Assembly: GCA_029582165.1 (NCBI GenBank)
Contig: CM055886.1
Coordinates: 27,032,669 to 27,096,668 of the forward strand
Source of the DNA: Portulaca oleracea
Lineage: Eukaryota; Streptophyta; Magnoliopsida; Caryophyllales; Portulacaceae
Direction of reading: 5' to 3'
Length of the DNA stretch: 64,000 nt
In this document: positions 11,222-19,803 of the stretch, piece after piece
Layout of the letters: the number at the start of each line of letters is the position of its first letter
How positions within the stretch are numbered: the first letter of the stretch is position 1
Made by a program: the position numbers and the translations under genes
Notes under the pieces: generated by a model
Seen by the model: only the letters and a program-made list of their open reading frames with translations
Databases searched by the model: none
What the model was told of the DNA's origin: nothing

Positions 11222-11777
11222 GGTTTTTTGGATGCTAATATGCTGAACTTTTGGGGTATTGGACAATAATGCACCAAACTTTGACCTTGGACAATAATGT
11301 ACTGAACTTTGAGGGGTGTTGGACAATAATGCATCTGAAATAATTTCTACAATGGCTGACTTGGTGGCGATCTTACGTGACAGATCGAGAAGATGAATAG
11401 GTTAAATGATATATAAATATATGACATGTCAGTTAATCTACATAAGTAAAGGTGATTTTATACAACTACAACAACAATCTTTCAACAGAAACACGTTTAA
11501 ACAAATGTGATTTTATATTTTTTTAACTCTTTTCAAAGTTGATTCTTTTTGCTTAAGTATGGATTAGCTAATATGTCATAAATTTAAATATTTTTGTACC
11601 AATTCATCTCCTGCACCTGTTATGTAGGATTGCCACAAAGTCAGCCACTGTCGAAATCGATCTGAGTGCATTATTGTTCAACACCCCACAAAGTACAGTG
11701 TATTATTCTTAAGGTAGAAGTTCAGTACATTATTGTCCAATGCCCTAAAAGTTTAGTATATTAGTATCCAAAAACCC
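11222..11777. mobile_element. MULE miniature element with perfect 9 bp TSD
   Basis: 556 bp with inverted ends GGTTTTTTGGATGCTAATAT and matching complement ending CCAAAAACCC; the arms extend about 120 bp with TTGGACAATAATGCAC blocks. The identical 9 bp direct repeat AATTATATA lies at 11213-11221 and 11778-11786, diagnostic of Mutator-type transposition. A second copy of the family is at 32427-33005. No transposase. Confidence 0.92.
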
Positions 11778-11967
11778 AATTATATAATATTGTATTATTA
11801 TTTGTAATTTTTCATATTTATTATAATCTAAAGCAAATCTACTTAATATAATAAATTTAATGTATATTATTACATCATATTTATATTGCAAGAACTATAA
11901 CTTGTAGCCTATGCGAAACACGGACATTATGTACTAGTAATACAAAATAGCAATGTCCACGTTCATG

Positions 11968-12087
11968 TGTTGAGTTGTCCCACATCGGCCTTTGACACCC
12001 ATATTGTGGTGTTTATAATGACTTGTATGCCTCAACCTCCTAAGCTAGCTTTTGGGGTTGAATTGGGCTCAAGTCCATTATTTCACA
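11968..12087 (+). repeat. 5' LTR of chimeric TRIM-like element
   Basis: 120 bp, TGTTGAG...TTTCACA. It differs from the 3' LTR only near 12058 (GGGG versus GAGG). Confidence 0.95.
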
Positions 12088-12099
12088 TGGTATCAGAGC
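12088..12099 (+). other. Primer binding site (initiator Met-tRNA)
   Basis: TGGTATCAGAGC directly abuts the left LTR. It is complementary to the 3' end of plant initiator methionyl tRNA. Confidence 0.95.
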
Positions 12100-12199
12100 A
12101 TGGTTATTTTTCTTACCCCTGATTCACTTCTGTTGCTCCCATTTTATTTCTTACTCCTCACCTCTCTCTCCCTAACAAAACCTCCAAAATTCTTCATCC

Positions 12200-12515
12200 A
12201 TGGCGGAAGTTATGAACATGCCCTCTGACTCCATCAACCGCCGCCGCGAGAGCCGCAGCAGCGAGAAGCCCTCGGAGGACGCCATCTCCGACTCTCCGCC
12301 GCCGCTTCCTCCGCCTCGCTGCCGTGACCGGGATTTTAGAGAGAGAAGGGACGACAGGGACTTCGATCGACCTCCCAATCGCTACCATGATCGTAATCGA
12401 AATCGAGATTACAAGCGCAGGCTAAGCCCTAGCCTTCCTCCGTCGTACCACGATCGTCGTCCGTACTCTCGTCCTTGCCACTCTTCGCTGCCGTATACGC
12501 CTCCATTCAACTTCC
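12200..12515 (+). pseudogene. Captured SERRATE N-terminal fragment
   Basis: The open frame starts MAEVMNMPSDSINRRRE, followed by a DSPPPLPPP run, an RD/RE-rich block (RDRDFRERRDDRDFDRPPN), and DYKRR with a Ser-Pro-rich stretch. This is the low-complexity N-terminus of SERRATE, the zinc-finger RNA-processing protein that works with DCL1 in miRNA biogenesis and in splicing. Only about the first 100 residues are present; the central helical and zinc-finger regions are missing. The frame runs on to 12649 through a junction into PP1 sequence read out of frame. It lies between a PBS and downstream LTRs, so it is retroelement cargo, not the host gene. Whether the 149-residue product is made is unknown. 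Confidence 0.8.
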
Positions 12516-12521
12516 TCCACG

Positions 12522-12645
12522 ATGATGATCGACTCCGCTGTGTTGGACGAAATTATCCGCCGTCTTTTGGAGGTTCGACTTGCTCGTCCCGGAGAACAAC
12601 TCCAGTTATCCGACTCCGAGAGTCCAAGGCAAGTTCGATCGATTC
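12522..12645 (+). pseudogene. Captured protein phosphatase 1 N-terminal fragment
   Basis: In the frame starting at the ATG at 12522 the translation reads [19 protein letters not shown] followed by [13 protein letters not shown]. This matches the N-terminus of plant PP1 catalytic subunits (TOPP type), where the run is VLD[D/E]IIRRL-x-EVR-x-ARPGKQVQLSE. The match fades after RQV at about 12636, where AAGTT may be a splice donor, and the following 100 bp looks intronic. No metal-binding GDxHG motif is reached. The frame is +1 relative to the SERRATE frame, so a fused read-through would not make PP1 sequence. A second host gene captured by the same element is the best explanation. Confidence 0.75.
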
Positions 12646-12649
12646 TTAA

Positions 12650-13399
12650 GTTTGGGTTTTGGATTTAGATTAGAATTTTGGGAGGTTTTCTCTGTTTGTG
12701 TGGAATTGCAAATGGGGATGTCTGGAGATAATGTCAAGGACTAATCTTGGTCGTTTCTTCAAGCATTTTTATTGGGTCCAGCTTCATCATCAAGAAAAAG
12801 GGTCTCGTGAAATTTGGGACTAATCTTGGCCATTTCTTCAAGCATTTTTATTCGCATTGCGTTTGTAAATCCCAATTGAGTCGCCCGATTTACCCAGAGT
12901 TTCGGCAGTAAACTCCAATTCATTTCTAGGGTTTGAGTCTTATGGGGTCGATAACAACATTCTGCCGGGAGAGCAATGGCATTTTCTGCTATTTCCGATA
13001 CATTCTTCAGCGCTAGTTCTTGTATTCAACATCTGCAACAGCAAGAACCGGCTCAATTTCCAGTTCTGAATCTCTTCATTCTCTCGTCCGATCAACCAGG
13101 AAAGTCTCTATTAGGCCATTGTGTTCGCCGAAGACAATTTCAATACCTGGAAAAGTTCGGCAATCTATCTTTCTCTCTTTCTCTCGTCATTCGGCTCCAC
13201 GAAGTTCTTCCGTATCTACGTCCATTTCACCATTAGGAGTTGTGGTGATGGCAAGGAAGCTGTTGGAATTCGAATTCAAGATTTCAAGGTTGCACTGCCC
13301 TTCATTGATTCCATTGGCAGTGATAGCAGCCTTTTGTCATTTAGCTTTGCTAGAAATTATTGGCAAATTGGAGTTTTGCCACCCTCCAATTTGAGGGGG
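12650..13399 (+). other. Unidentified cargo of the chimeric element, ending in a Copia PPT
   Basis: This contains a 35 bp near-repeat (GACTAATCTTGG[T/C]C[G/A]TTTCTTC at about 12740 and 12820), possible intron sequence, then three overlapping frames from 12976 to 13405. The frame from 13020 is Ser/Arg-rich like a plastid transit peptide, but I recognise no product. The frame ending at 13405 finishes with VLPPSNLRGC, a typical last-residue context of Copia pol next to its polypurine tract (TTTGAGGGGG, 13390-13399). Part of the interval is thus probably the tail of another Copia element. Confidence 0.45.
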
Positions 13400-13596
13400 T
13401 GTTAGAATTAGCAAAGCTTGTATTGATTTCTTTGTTTCTTTGTTTTGTTTCTTGGTTTGTTAGGATAGGAAATTGGCTATATAAAGTCTTCCTTCCCTTC
13501 ATTTGTAATAGAGTTGAGATTCATCAATAATATCATTTCTCAAATCTCTCTCCCTCTTCTCTCTTTTAGTTTCATCAAATTGGGTGAAATTTAACA
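13400..13596 (+). repeat. Foreign Copia LTR inside the chimeric element
   Basis: A 197 bp LTR, TGTTAGAATTAG...ATTTAACA, containing CTATATAAAG. It is preceded by the purine tract TTTGAGGGGG and followed at 13597 by TGGTATCAGAGCC. PPT-LTR-PBS in that order is the junction of a one-LTR circle or a head-to-tail array; it is not the order of an ordinary end. It is unrelated to the 120 bp outer LTRs. Confidence 0.8.
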
Positions 13597-13668
13597 TGGT
13601 ATCAGAGCCAAGGTCATTGATGTTGGGGCTGCGCCCGCAGTTATCTGCGCCTCGTGGTGAGAGGGGTG

Positions 13669-13788
13669 TGTTGAGTTGTCCCACATCGGCCTTTGACACC
13701 CATATTGTGGTGTTTATAATGACTTGTATGCCTCAACCTCCTAAGCTAGCTTTTGAGGTTGAATTGGGCTCAAGTCCATTATTTCACA
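13669..13788 (+). repeat. 3' LTR of chimeric TRIM-like element
   Basis: 120 bp and near-identical to 11968-12087. The purine tract GGTGAGAGGGGTG (about 13656-13668) lies immediately upstream and would prime plus-strand DNA. Confidence 0.93.
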
Positions 13789-13793
13789 TCATG

Positions 13794-15138
13794 AGGAAGT
13801 AGAAATGGTACCTAGGAACAGTCACAATTACACAGTACGTTTACAAATGTTGAATAAAGTATCTAGTATGAACAAGAGCATGCATTCATATCATACGATT
13901 TACAAATTTGATTTCAACTTTGCATCTCTTTTGATTTTTATGAATAAAATTTGGGATTAAAATTATCCATCCTCCCTCACAAAAAAATCTTTTCTACTGA
14001 TCTAGCTTCTCTTGTTTGGCTTGTACGTACTATAAGAAGTTTGCTTAAGTTGGCTAATGTACATACAGGTGTTGTTACCTAATTTATTACATGTTTTTAA
14101 GAGTACATACCCACATTCATATAAAATATTATTTTTAGACATGTATTTGTAATATATTGACATTTTTATATTTAAGATTCATTATATAATTTCTAATTTT
14201 ATGTTGATACTGTTTTGAAACATTTTTTAATTTTTTATTAATTAATTTTTTAATCTCGAAATTCTATATTTATACGTTGTTTTACTATTTATTTTTATTC
14301 TAATTTTTATGCATAAAATTTATTGACATAAACTTTAAATTCAATATTAGTACATATTTCAAGCATCTATTTATACTAGCTATGTTATTCTTTTTATATA
14401 TAAATTTGCTAACTATAATTTGTGAGAGCGCATGCTCTTAGGAACATGATATATATGTGGGTGTTGTTATATGAGAATTATTGAAATTTGGGCCTTATGT
14501 ACGGCCATACCTATTGGGCTCTAATACCCAATAGGGTTTAACCTAAGGGAATAGTCGCCTATATATAAAGCTAGGCTAAATTAGGTTAATCAGTGGATAC
14601 TGATAATGGGTAATCAGTAGTCTCCTTACTCTTAGTCTCTCTATCTCTCCATGTCTAACAAACCGTCTTTGTGCTAGGGGTTTGAAGTGAAAGAGTGCTT
14701 TAGGTCGTTCGATTTTTAATAATAGTGTGGGACACTGTTTATTATTCCAGCCAATTCTAATTAGTTAATTCTTAGTTTTCAGTAAGTTAGTACTTAAATT
14801 AATAATATTTAAGGTCTTTTTCTACAACTAAGTTTGGAATAGCATCTAACATCTTAACCCGATTGGAACACTGATATTAAATAATGGCATGCATTTTGTA
14901 AGCATTTATTTCAAGAAACATTCATTGTCACAAGTAGTGTTTCTCAAACATTAAGAACATTTTAACATTTCACTTTGCATGTTTATAGCTTTTGAACAAA
15001 AATATCCATTTTGGTTTATTTTATAAGTTACTGATCTTATTTTTTGTCGTTTTAATTGCATGACCAAAAAATTAAAATATCATAATGTATTTTCTTCAAA
15101 TATAAAAGACTACTTCCTCCCTCTCACAATCACAATAA
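13794..15138. other. AT-rich intergenic sequence
   Basis: No gene is recognised. At 14465-14760 there is a TGTTATATGAGAAT start, CCTATATATAAAGC and a CT-rich stretch, which together resemble a short Copia LTR, but I could not match a second end or a TSD. Confidence 0.4.
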
Positions 15139-15143
15139 AGTGT

Positions 15144-15644
15144 TGTTAGGATTCTCAGGGCGTGGTTAGCAGAAAAACAATAATAAGGGCGAAAAATAAA
15201 TAAAGATTCGACACAAGGAATTAACGTGGAAAAACCCAAACCGGGAAAAAACCACGAACGATGTACTATCAGAGGATTACAACAATGTTTCAGAGATTCC
15301 CAGACCTCCACAATCTCTCACAACCTCCCTAGAGTTACAACCTAAGAACTCAACACTCACAGATGAGCCTCACACAACTCCCTCAGGGACACAGAGATTA
15401 TAGGTCAATCTCTTGTGGTATAAGATGAAACACTCTCAATTGCTATACAAATAAACCTAGCACCTAGGCTCTATTTATAGTACAAGGCTAACATAATTTT
15501 AGGATTAATAGAGTCCCTACAGCAAAGGATTTACAAAAAAAGAAGTGGAACAAATCAACAATCTGATTCCCACTCAAACTCTTCTACCTTGCTCCCCAAG
15601 AGATAGAGACCAACCCAAAATTGGTTTCCACATTCAACCCAACA
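15144..15644 (-). repeat. 3' LTR of the 15 kb Copia element
   Basis: 501 bp, read TGTTGGG...CCTAACA on the minus strand, with CTATAAATAGAG as TATA. Its U3 is unlike those at 8355 and 37130, although R-U5 is shared. Confidence 0.95.
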
Positions 15645-15748
15645 ATCTCCCACTTGGAGACCAATTGTAAACGCAACCTTCGTCGATTATCATCAATCAC
15701 CACTTCAACACCTTCTCGAATCCTTTAGTGCATCCATCTCGATCTTGT

Positions 15749-16228
15749 TCAGCAAAGAACAACAGAGGTCTTAGTTGACCTCCCATCAACTCCTCTTTTA
15801 GCAACAGGCTCCCACTTGAACTGATCACGCCCCTGCAACTTCGACATATGCATCATCGTCAACAACTTAGGGGAATTTTGGATTGAGATTTTACCACGTG
15901 TTGAACTTGTCGCATTCTCGTGCAGGTTAGATGCATTCCTCGGCTGACCATCCGTTCCCGTAGCCTCGACCGGAAACCTCCTCGTTTCTGGTACCCTTCT
16001 CTCATCAGAGAAGCTAACACGCCTTTGACAAGCATGAACCGGCATGTTAGAGTTATCAATGACAGAATATAGCTTCCCCTCTTTCCTGCCATTTGCAATT
16101 ATCAGAGATCCTTTCGTTACCCTCCAATGACCATCTTCAAATCTCGTCGTGAACCCCTCCTCATCCAGTTGACTCACAGATACAAGGTTCTTGGTCGGAC
16201 CGACATACCAACATTCTTCAACCTCCAA
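15749..16228 (-). pseudogene. Copia GAG-pre-integrase region and novel tail
   Basis: The minus-strand frame has CWYVGPTKNLVSVSQLDEEG and a GSLIIANGRK block, matching the pre-integrase domain that follows the Copia protease. The integrase zinc-binding H-H-C-C and D-D-E residues never appear. Instead the frame continues into a tail (SQRRVSFSDERRVPETRRFP) that is also present at 38400-38570. The tail may be the original 3' end of pol or sequence joined by deletion. Confidence 0.75.
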
Positions 16229-16555
16229 GTTCCACCCTTAGAAGTTTTAATGTTCACATCACCTCTTCCTAGCACCTTTAGGTTGTGGCCGTTTCAAGCC
16301 TAACCTGCCAAACCTCCCACTCACAAAATTGCTAAAGGCCTCCTTGCTAGACGAAGAGTGAAAGCGAAGCACCGAATCTATCACCCAACCCCTTCTAACT
16401 TGTCAACACAAACAGTTAGGGCATCACCAAAATCCTCAGCCAGAATATACAGAGTCCTGGTCATTATGGTCGCTCTTCTTAGGTTTGGGACAATCCCTAC
16501 GAAAATGACCTCTATCACCACAGTTCAACACAACACTTGCTCCATGTTTCGACCT
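16229..16555 (-). pseudogene. Copia zinc knuckle and protease region, frameshifted
   Basis: On the minus strand a C-G-D-R-G-H-F-R-R-D-C-P knuckle is readable near 16490-16540. Relative to the copy at 37 kb (FWNCGDRGH) one base is missing just upstream, which puts a stop before the knuckle. The protease segment is degraded. Confidence 0.65.
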
Positions 16556-17200
16556 CTAGATTTTGATCGACCCAGGCCGAACTCCCACTATTCCTCCTAC
16601 CACAGCGGTCAAAGCATCCCGAAGACTCAGACACATTGAATCTTTCCTGCGAATACTTTCATTCAGGACCAAGTCTCTAATTTCCACAAACTTCAGTTTC
16701 TCATCCTTCTTAGTTGAAGAAGTTACAGAAGTCACGAAATTTTCCCAAGACTTAGGTAGGGTAGCCAATAGTATATTAGCATTCATCTCATCGTCGAACT
16801 TAAATCCCACAGAGGTTAATTTTGATAGTATCATATTCAACTCATTCATACTATCATGCATATCACCAGACCCATGCATCTTAAATTCAAACAAACGACG
16901 TAACACATATACCTTGTTCACCGCCGAAGGTTTCTCATATGTGTTTTGCGAGGCCTCGAGCAGTTCTTTTGTCGTTTTCTGATCTTTGACGTTGAAAGCC
17001 ACGTTCCGAGCTAGCGTTAGCCTGACCGTACTGAATGCCTGACCATCAAGCTCTTCCCAATCCTTCTGTTCCATCTCATTTGGCTTATCACCCATCGCAA
17101 GATGCAACCTTTGCTGGTGGAGCACATCCTCAACGCGCATCCTCCACCATGCGTAGTCTTTCCCATCGAACTCTGGAATCTTCACAATAGCGCCCGCCAT
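16556..17200 (-). CDS. Copia gag (UBN2 family), 214 residues
   Basis: A nucleocapsid/capsid precursor of a Copia retrotransposon, which assembles virus-like particles in the cytoplasm. The N-terminus MAGAIVKIPEFDGKDYAWWR is the usual gag start (F-x-G-x-x-Y-x-x-W), followed by W-E-x-L-D, a K-x-x-W/LL...Y block, VYVLRRLFEFKMHGSGDMHD and a LL-x-x-LP-x-S-W motif (LLATLPKSWENF). The start lies 40 bp from the PBS, as expected. The frame is lost before the zinc knuckle, so the product lacks nucleic-acid binding. It still has an intact capsid-like part despite the missing pol, which fits recent mobility. Confidence 0.85.
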   Translation of the reverse strand: MAGAIVKIPEFDGKDYAWWRMRVEDVLHQQRLHLAMGDKPNEMEQKDWEELDGQAFSTVRLTLARNVAFNVKDQKTTKELLEASQNTYEKPSAVNKVYVLRRLFEFKMHGSGDMHDSMNELNMILSKLTSVGFKFDDEMNANILLATLPKSWENFVTSVTSSTKKDEKLKFVEIRDLVLNESIRRKDSMCLSLRDALTAVVGGIVGVRPGSIKI

Positions 17201-17238
17201 TGCTTCTCAGTCTGCAGATCAACCACGCTCCAACCAAG

Positions 17239-17250
17239 GCTCTGATACCA
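17239..17250 (-). other. Primer binding site (initiator Met-tRNA)
   Basis: The minus strand reads TGGTATCAGAGC, 2 bp from the end of the 5' LTR. Confidence 0.93.
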
Positions 17251-17252
17251 CT

Positions 17253-17751
17253 TGTTAGGATTCTCAGGGCGTGGTTAGCAGACAAACAATAATAAGGGCG
17301 AAAAATAAATAAAGATTCGACACAAGGAATTAACGTGGAAAAACCCAAACCGGGAAAAAACCACGAACGATGTACTATCAGAGGATTACAACAATGTTTC
17401 AGAGATTCCCAGACCTCCACAATCTCTCACAACCTCCCTAGAGTTACAACCTAAGAACTCAACACTCACAGATGAGCCTCACACAACTCCCTCAGGGACA
17501 GAGATTATAGGTCAATCTCTTGTGGTATAAGATGAAACACTCTCAATTGCTATACAAATAAACCTAGCACCTAGGCTCTATTTATAGTACAAGGCTAACA
17601 CAATTTTAGGATTAATAGAGTCCCTACAGCAAAGGATTTACAAAAAAAGAAGTGGAACAAATCAACAATCTGATTCCCACTCAAACTCTTTTACCTTGCT
17701 CCCCAAGAGATAGAGACCAACCCAAAATTGGTCTCCACATTCAACCCAACA
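17253..17751 (-). repeat. 5' LTR of the 15 kb Copia element
   Basis: 499 bp. Its differences from the 3' LTR are at AGACAAAC/AGAAAAAC, CACAATTTT/CATAATTTT, CTTTTACC/CTTCTACC and GGTCTCC/GGTTTCC, plus a missing CA pair. Confidence 0.95.
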
Positions 17752-17756
17752 AGTGT

Positions 17757-19413
17757 GGTTTAGGGTTATGGGAGAATTCCAAATATTTTCTCTCACACTA
17801 AACAACTAAATAACTAAATAACCAAAAAATTAAAAGCCTAAACTTTGAAATCTTTTTCTATAAAGGAACTTATTTTACCCAACCAAACACGACAATCCTA
17901 TTAACCTTTATTAGGGTGTAGTGTTGATACAAACAACTTGGGAGATAATAGCCATGGAATCCAAATAAATTAAAGTATCTATAGATAAAATCAAATAAAA
18001 TAAGCAAAGAGGAATTCAACACTATTTGAAAATCATGTGATATGAATGCTTTAACTGTATGAATGCTTTAAATTGTTATGGTAGATCAGGTACCTAATTA
18101 ATTTACTATTGTCACTTTCAGGAGGTCCAATATTATGGGGTCTCCTTTTATTTTGGTTCCCTCCATTTCAGTTCTTATTTGGTCGGAGGATGGGTTAACA
18201 TCCTATGCTGTCCTTTTCATTTCATTACTTTTCTTGTTTCACTTCTTTTTTTTTTTTTAAAAAAAAAGTTGTTAGGCCAAAATAAATAAATAAATATTGG
18301 TCAAACTTGATCATGATTATTAGGCAACCTTACTATATCACCAACGTTGAATTTGATAACTTTGATGACATATGTTTCCCCCTCCCTCAGGAAAAGTTAC
18401 CAAACAGTCCATTCTTTTTTACTGCCTTTTGGATATGGTGAGAGAAAATCAATATTATAAAAAATTATATAGTAGTTACTAATCAAATTACATAAATATA
18501 CTCAATTAAAACTGATATTTGGAATTTTATTTAATGAATATTATGAATAAAATAAGAAAAATACTAATTAATATATTATTAAAATTGTAAAATAATAGAT
18601 AATTTAAAATGAAAAAAATTAGTTAAAAAACTAAATAAAAAAAGGAAGGTAGTATATAATATACTACACGGGAAATCACCCTTTTCTCTCCTCTAGTGTC
18701 CATGTCATCACTCGTCAACACTTGTATCATCTCAAATTTTTGTTTTCCAAACAGTTAGATATGACCTTGAGTTGATTTGGTGGAGCCAACACTTCTATAT
18801 TTGTGAATAGGTAGTGTGTGTTAAATGTGGTTTGTCTTTTAAAGAAAAAAAGTTAAAACAGAAAAGCAAAATGGTGTATATATATGTCAGTATGTGTATC
18901 TTTTTTTATTAGATTCATTTCACTTGGCTTATATTTATTGAAATTGCAAATCCCTATCCAAAACAGTCTTTATAAATAAATAAAAAAAATCAACTTTTAC
19001 TGGTGGATTATAATTCTTGGAAAGTAGAGAGTAGGACCCTAGTTCATAAGTTTCATTGAAACAATTATTATTTTGTCCTTGTTTGCAATATATATAGGAG
19101 TATATTAAGACCAATGACGTGTGGAGGAGATTGTATATGCTTTGTATATGCTTACATGTTCTCCTTTATTTTATTGGTCATATAATAAATTTTTATTAAT
19201 ATTCAATATTTTTTGGCGAATAATTTCATTTAAAAATTTTATGAAATGATTACAAAATTATATTTATTCAATATGATTTTTCATTATGAATCTAATAATA
19301 ATAGTTTCATAATATTACATATGTTGAGAAATCAACTATTAAAATTTTTAAAATTTATCTAGTTTGATTGGATAATTTGTTGGATAATAGAGTTTAAATT
19401 TGAGGTAAGTTCA
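17757..19413. other. AT-rich intergenic sequence
   Basis: No gene is recognised. It includes a poly-T/poly-A hairpin near 18250 and a segment at 18370-18660 bounded by CCCCCTCCCTC and GGAAGGTAGTA. That resembles the Stowaway-like CTCCCTC termini, but it is too degenerate to call. Confidence 0.5.
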
Positions 19414-19431
19414 ATACAATATGTTCCTTTG

Positions 19432-19760
19432 ACCTTGAGGTTGAAGGAGATTGTTTCAATACTATTCAAAGAATCAAAACAAACTTTATTGGTAGAAACA
19501 ACATTGCTAAGATCATCCAGGAAAGTAATAGAGTAGCTACTAGCTAATAGTTTTAATTCAATTGTTTGGAACCATGTCAAATGAGGGGGAAATAAAGTAG
19601 TGCATTCCCTCGCGCACCTCCAACCCTTTGATCTTTGCGAAAGGATTTGGTTAGAGGATGAGCCCGAGAACATCTGTATCTTGGCTCAGAATGATATGTC
19701 AATCTTTATTAATGAAATGCAGTAGCTTGTTGTTTTGGGACTTTTTCAAAAAAAAAAAAA
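19432..19760 (+). mobile_element. 5'-truncated LINE with RNase H-like C-terminus, poly-A and TSD
   Basis: A 329 bp insertion flanked by an 18 bp perfect TSD ATACAATATGTTCCTTTG (19414-19431 and 19761-19778) and ending in about 13 A. The plus strand codes in broken frames for VEGDCFNTIQRI (the E-G-D of the second RNase H acidic site), AHALA-like sequence, and a LEDEPENI tail, which is the RVT_3-type RNase H end of plant L1 elements. The length reflects early arrest of target-primed reverse transcription. Confidence 0.9.
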
Positions 19761-19803
19761 ATACAATATGTTCCTTTGGCTTAGGTAAATAAACTTAATA
19801 GTA

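Larger units (their letters stand above)
11968..13788 (+). mobile_element. Chimeric non-autonomous LTR element carrying host gene pieces
   Basis: A complete element of 1821 bp with 120 bp LTRs at 11968-12087 and 13669-13788 that differ at one site. Perfect TSD TCATG at 11963-11967 and 13789-13793. A PBS follows the left LTR and a purine tract precedes the right LTR. The TGTTGAGTTGTCCCACATCGG start and LTR size are those of a TRIM. The interior has no gag or pol of its own. It holds a SERRATE-like segment, a PP1-like segment, unidentified sequence, and a PPT-LTR-PBS block of another Copia element. The near-identity of the LTRs indicates recent transposition. Confidence 0.93.
15144..17751 (-). 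mobile_element. Young non-autonomous Copia element
   Basis: A complete element of 2608 bp on the minus strand. LTRs at 15144-15644 (501 bp) and 17253-17751 (499 bp) differ by four substitutions and one 2 bp indel. Perfect TSD AGTGT at 15139-15143 and 17752-17756. PBS at 17239-17250 and PPT AAGTGGGAGAT next to the 3' LTR at 15645-15655. The interior encodes gag, a zinc knuckle and the GAG-pre-integrase region only; integrase, RT and RNase H are missing. The 37130-39440 element lacks the same region, so this is a deleted lineage that moves in trans. Confidence 0.95.

Noticed and set aside
12172..12388. Minus-strand frames of 64-68 residues
   Set aside because: They are antisense shadows of the SERRATE-like plus-strand frame.
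14465..14760. Short Copia LTR with TATATAAAG
   Set aside because: Neither a convincing CA end nor a TSD nor a second copy was found; kept only as a remark.
19359..19673. 104-residue minus-strand frame
   Set aside because: It is antisense to the RNase H-coding end of a LINE whose plus strand has the expected motifs, poly-A tail and TSD.
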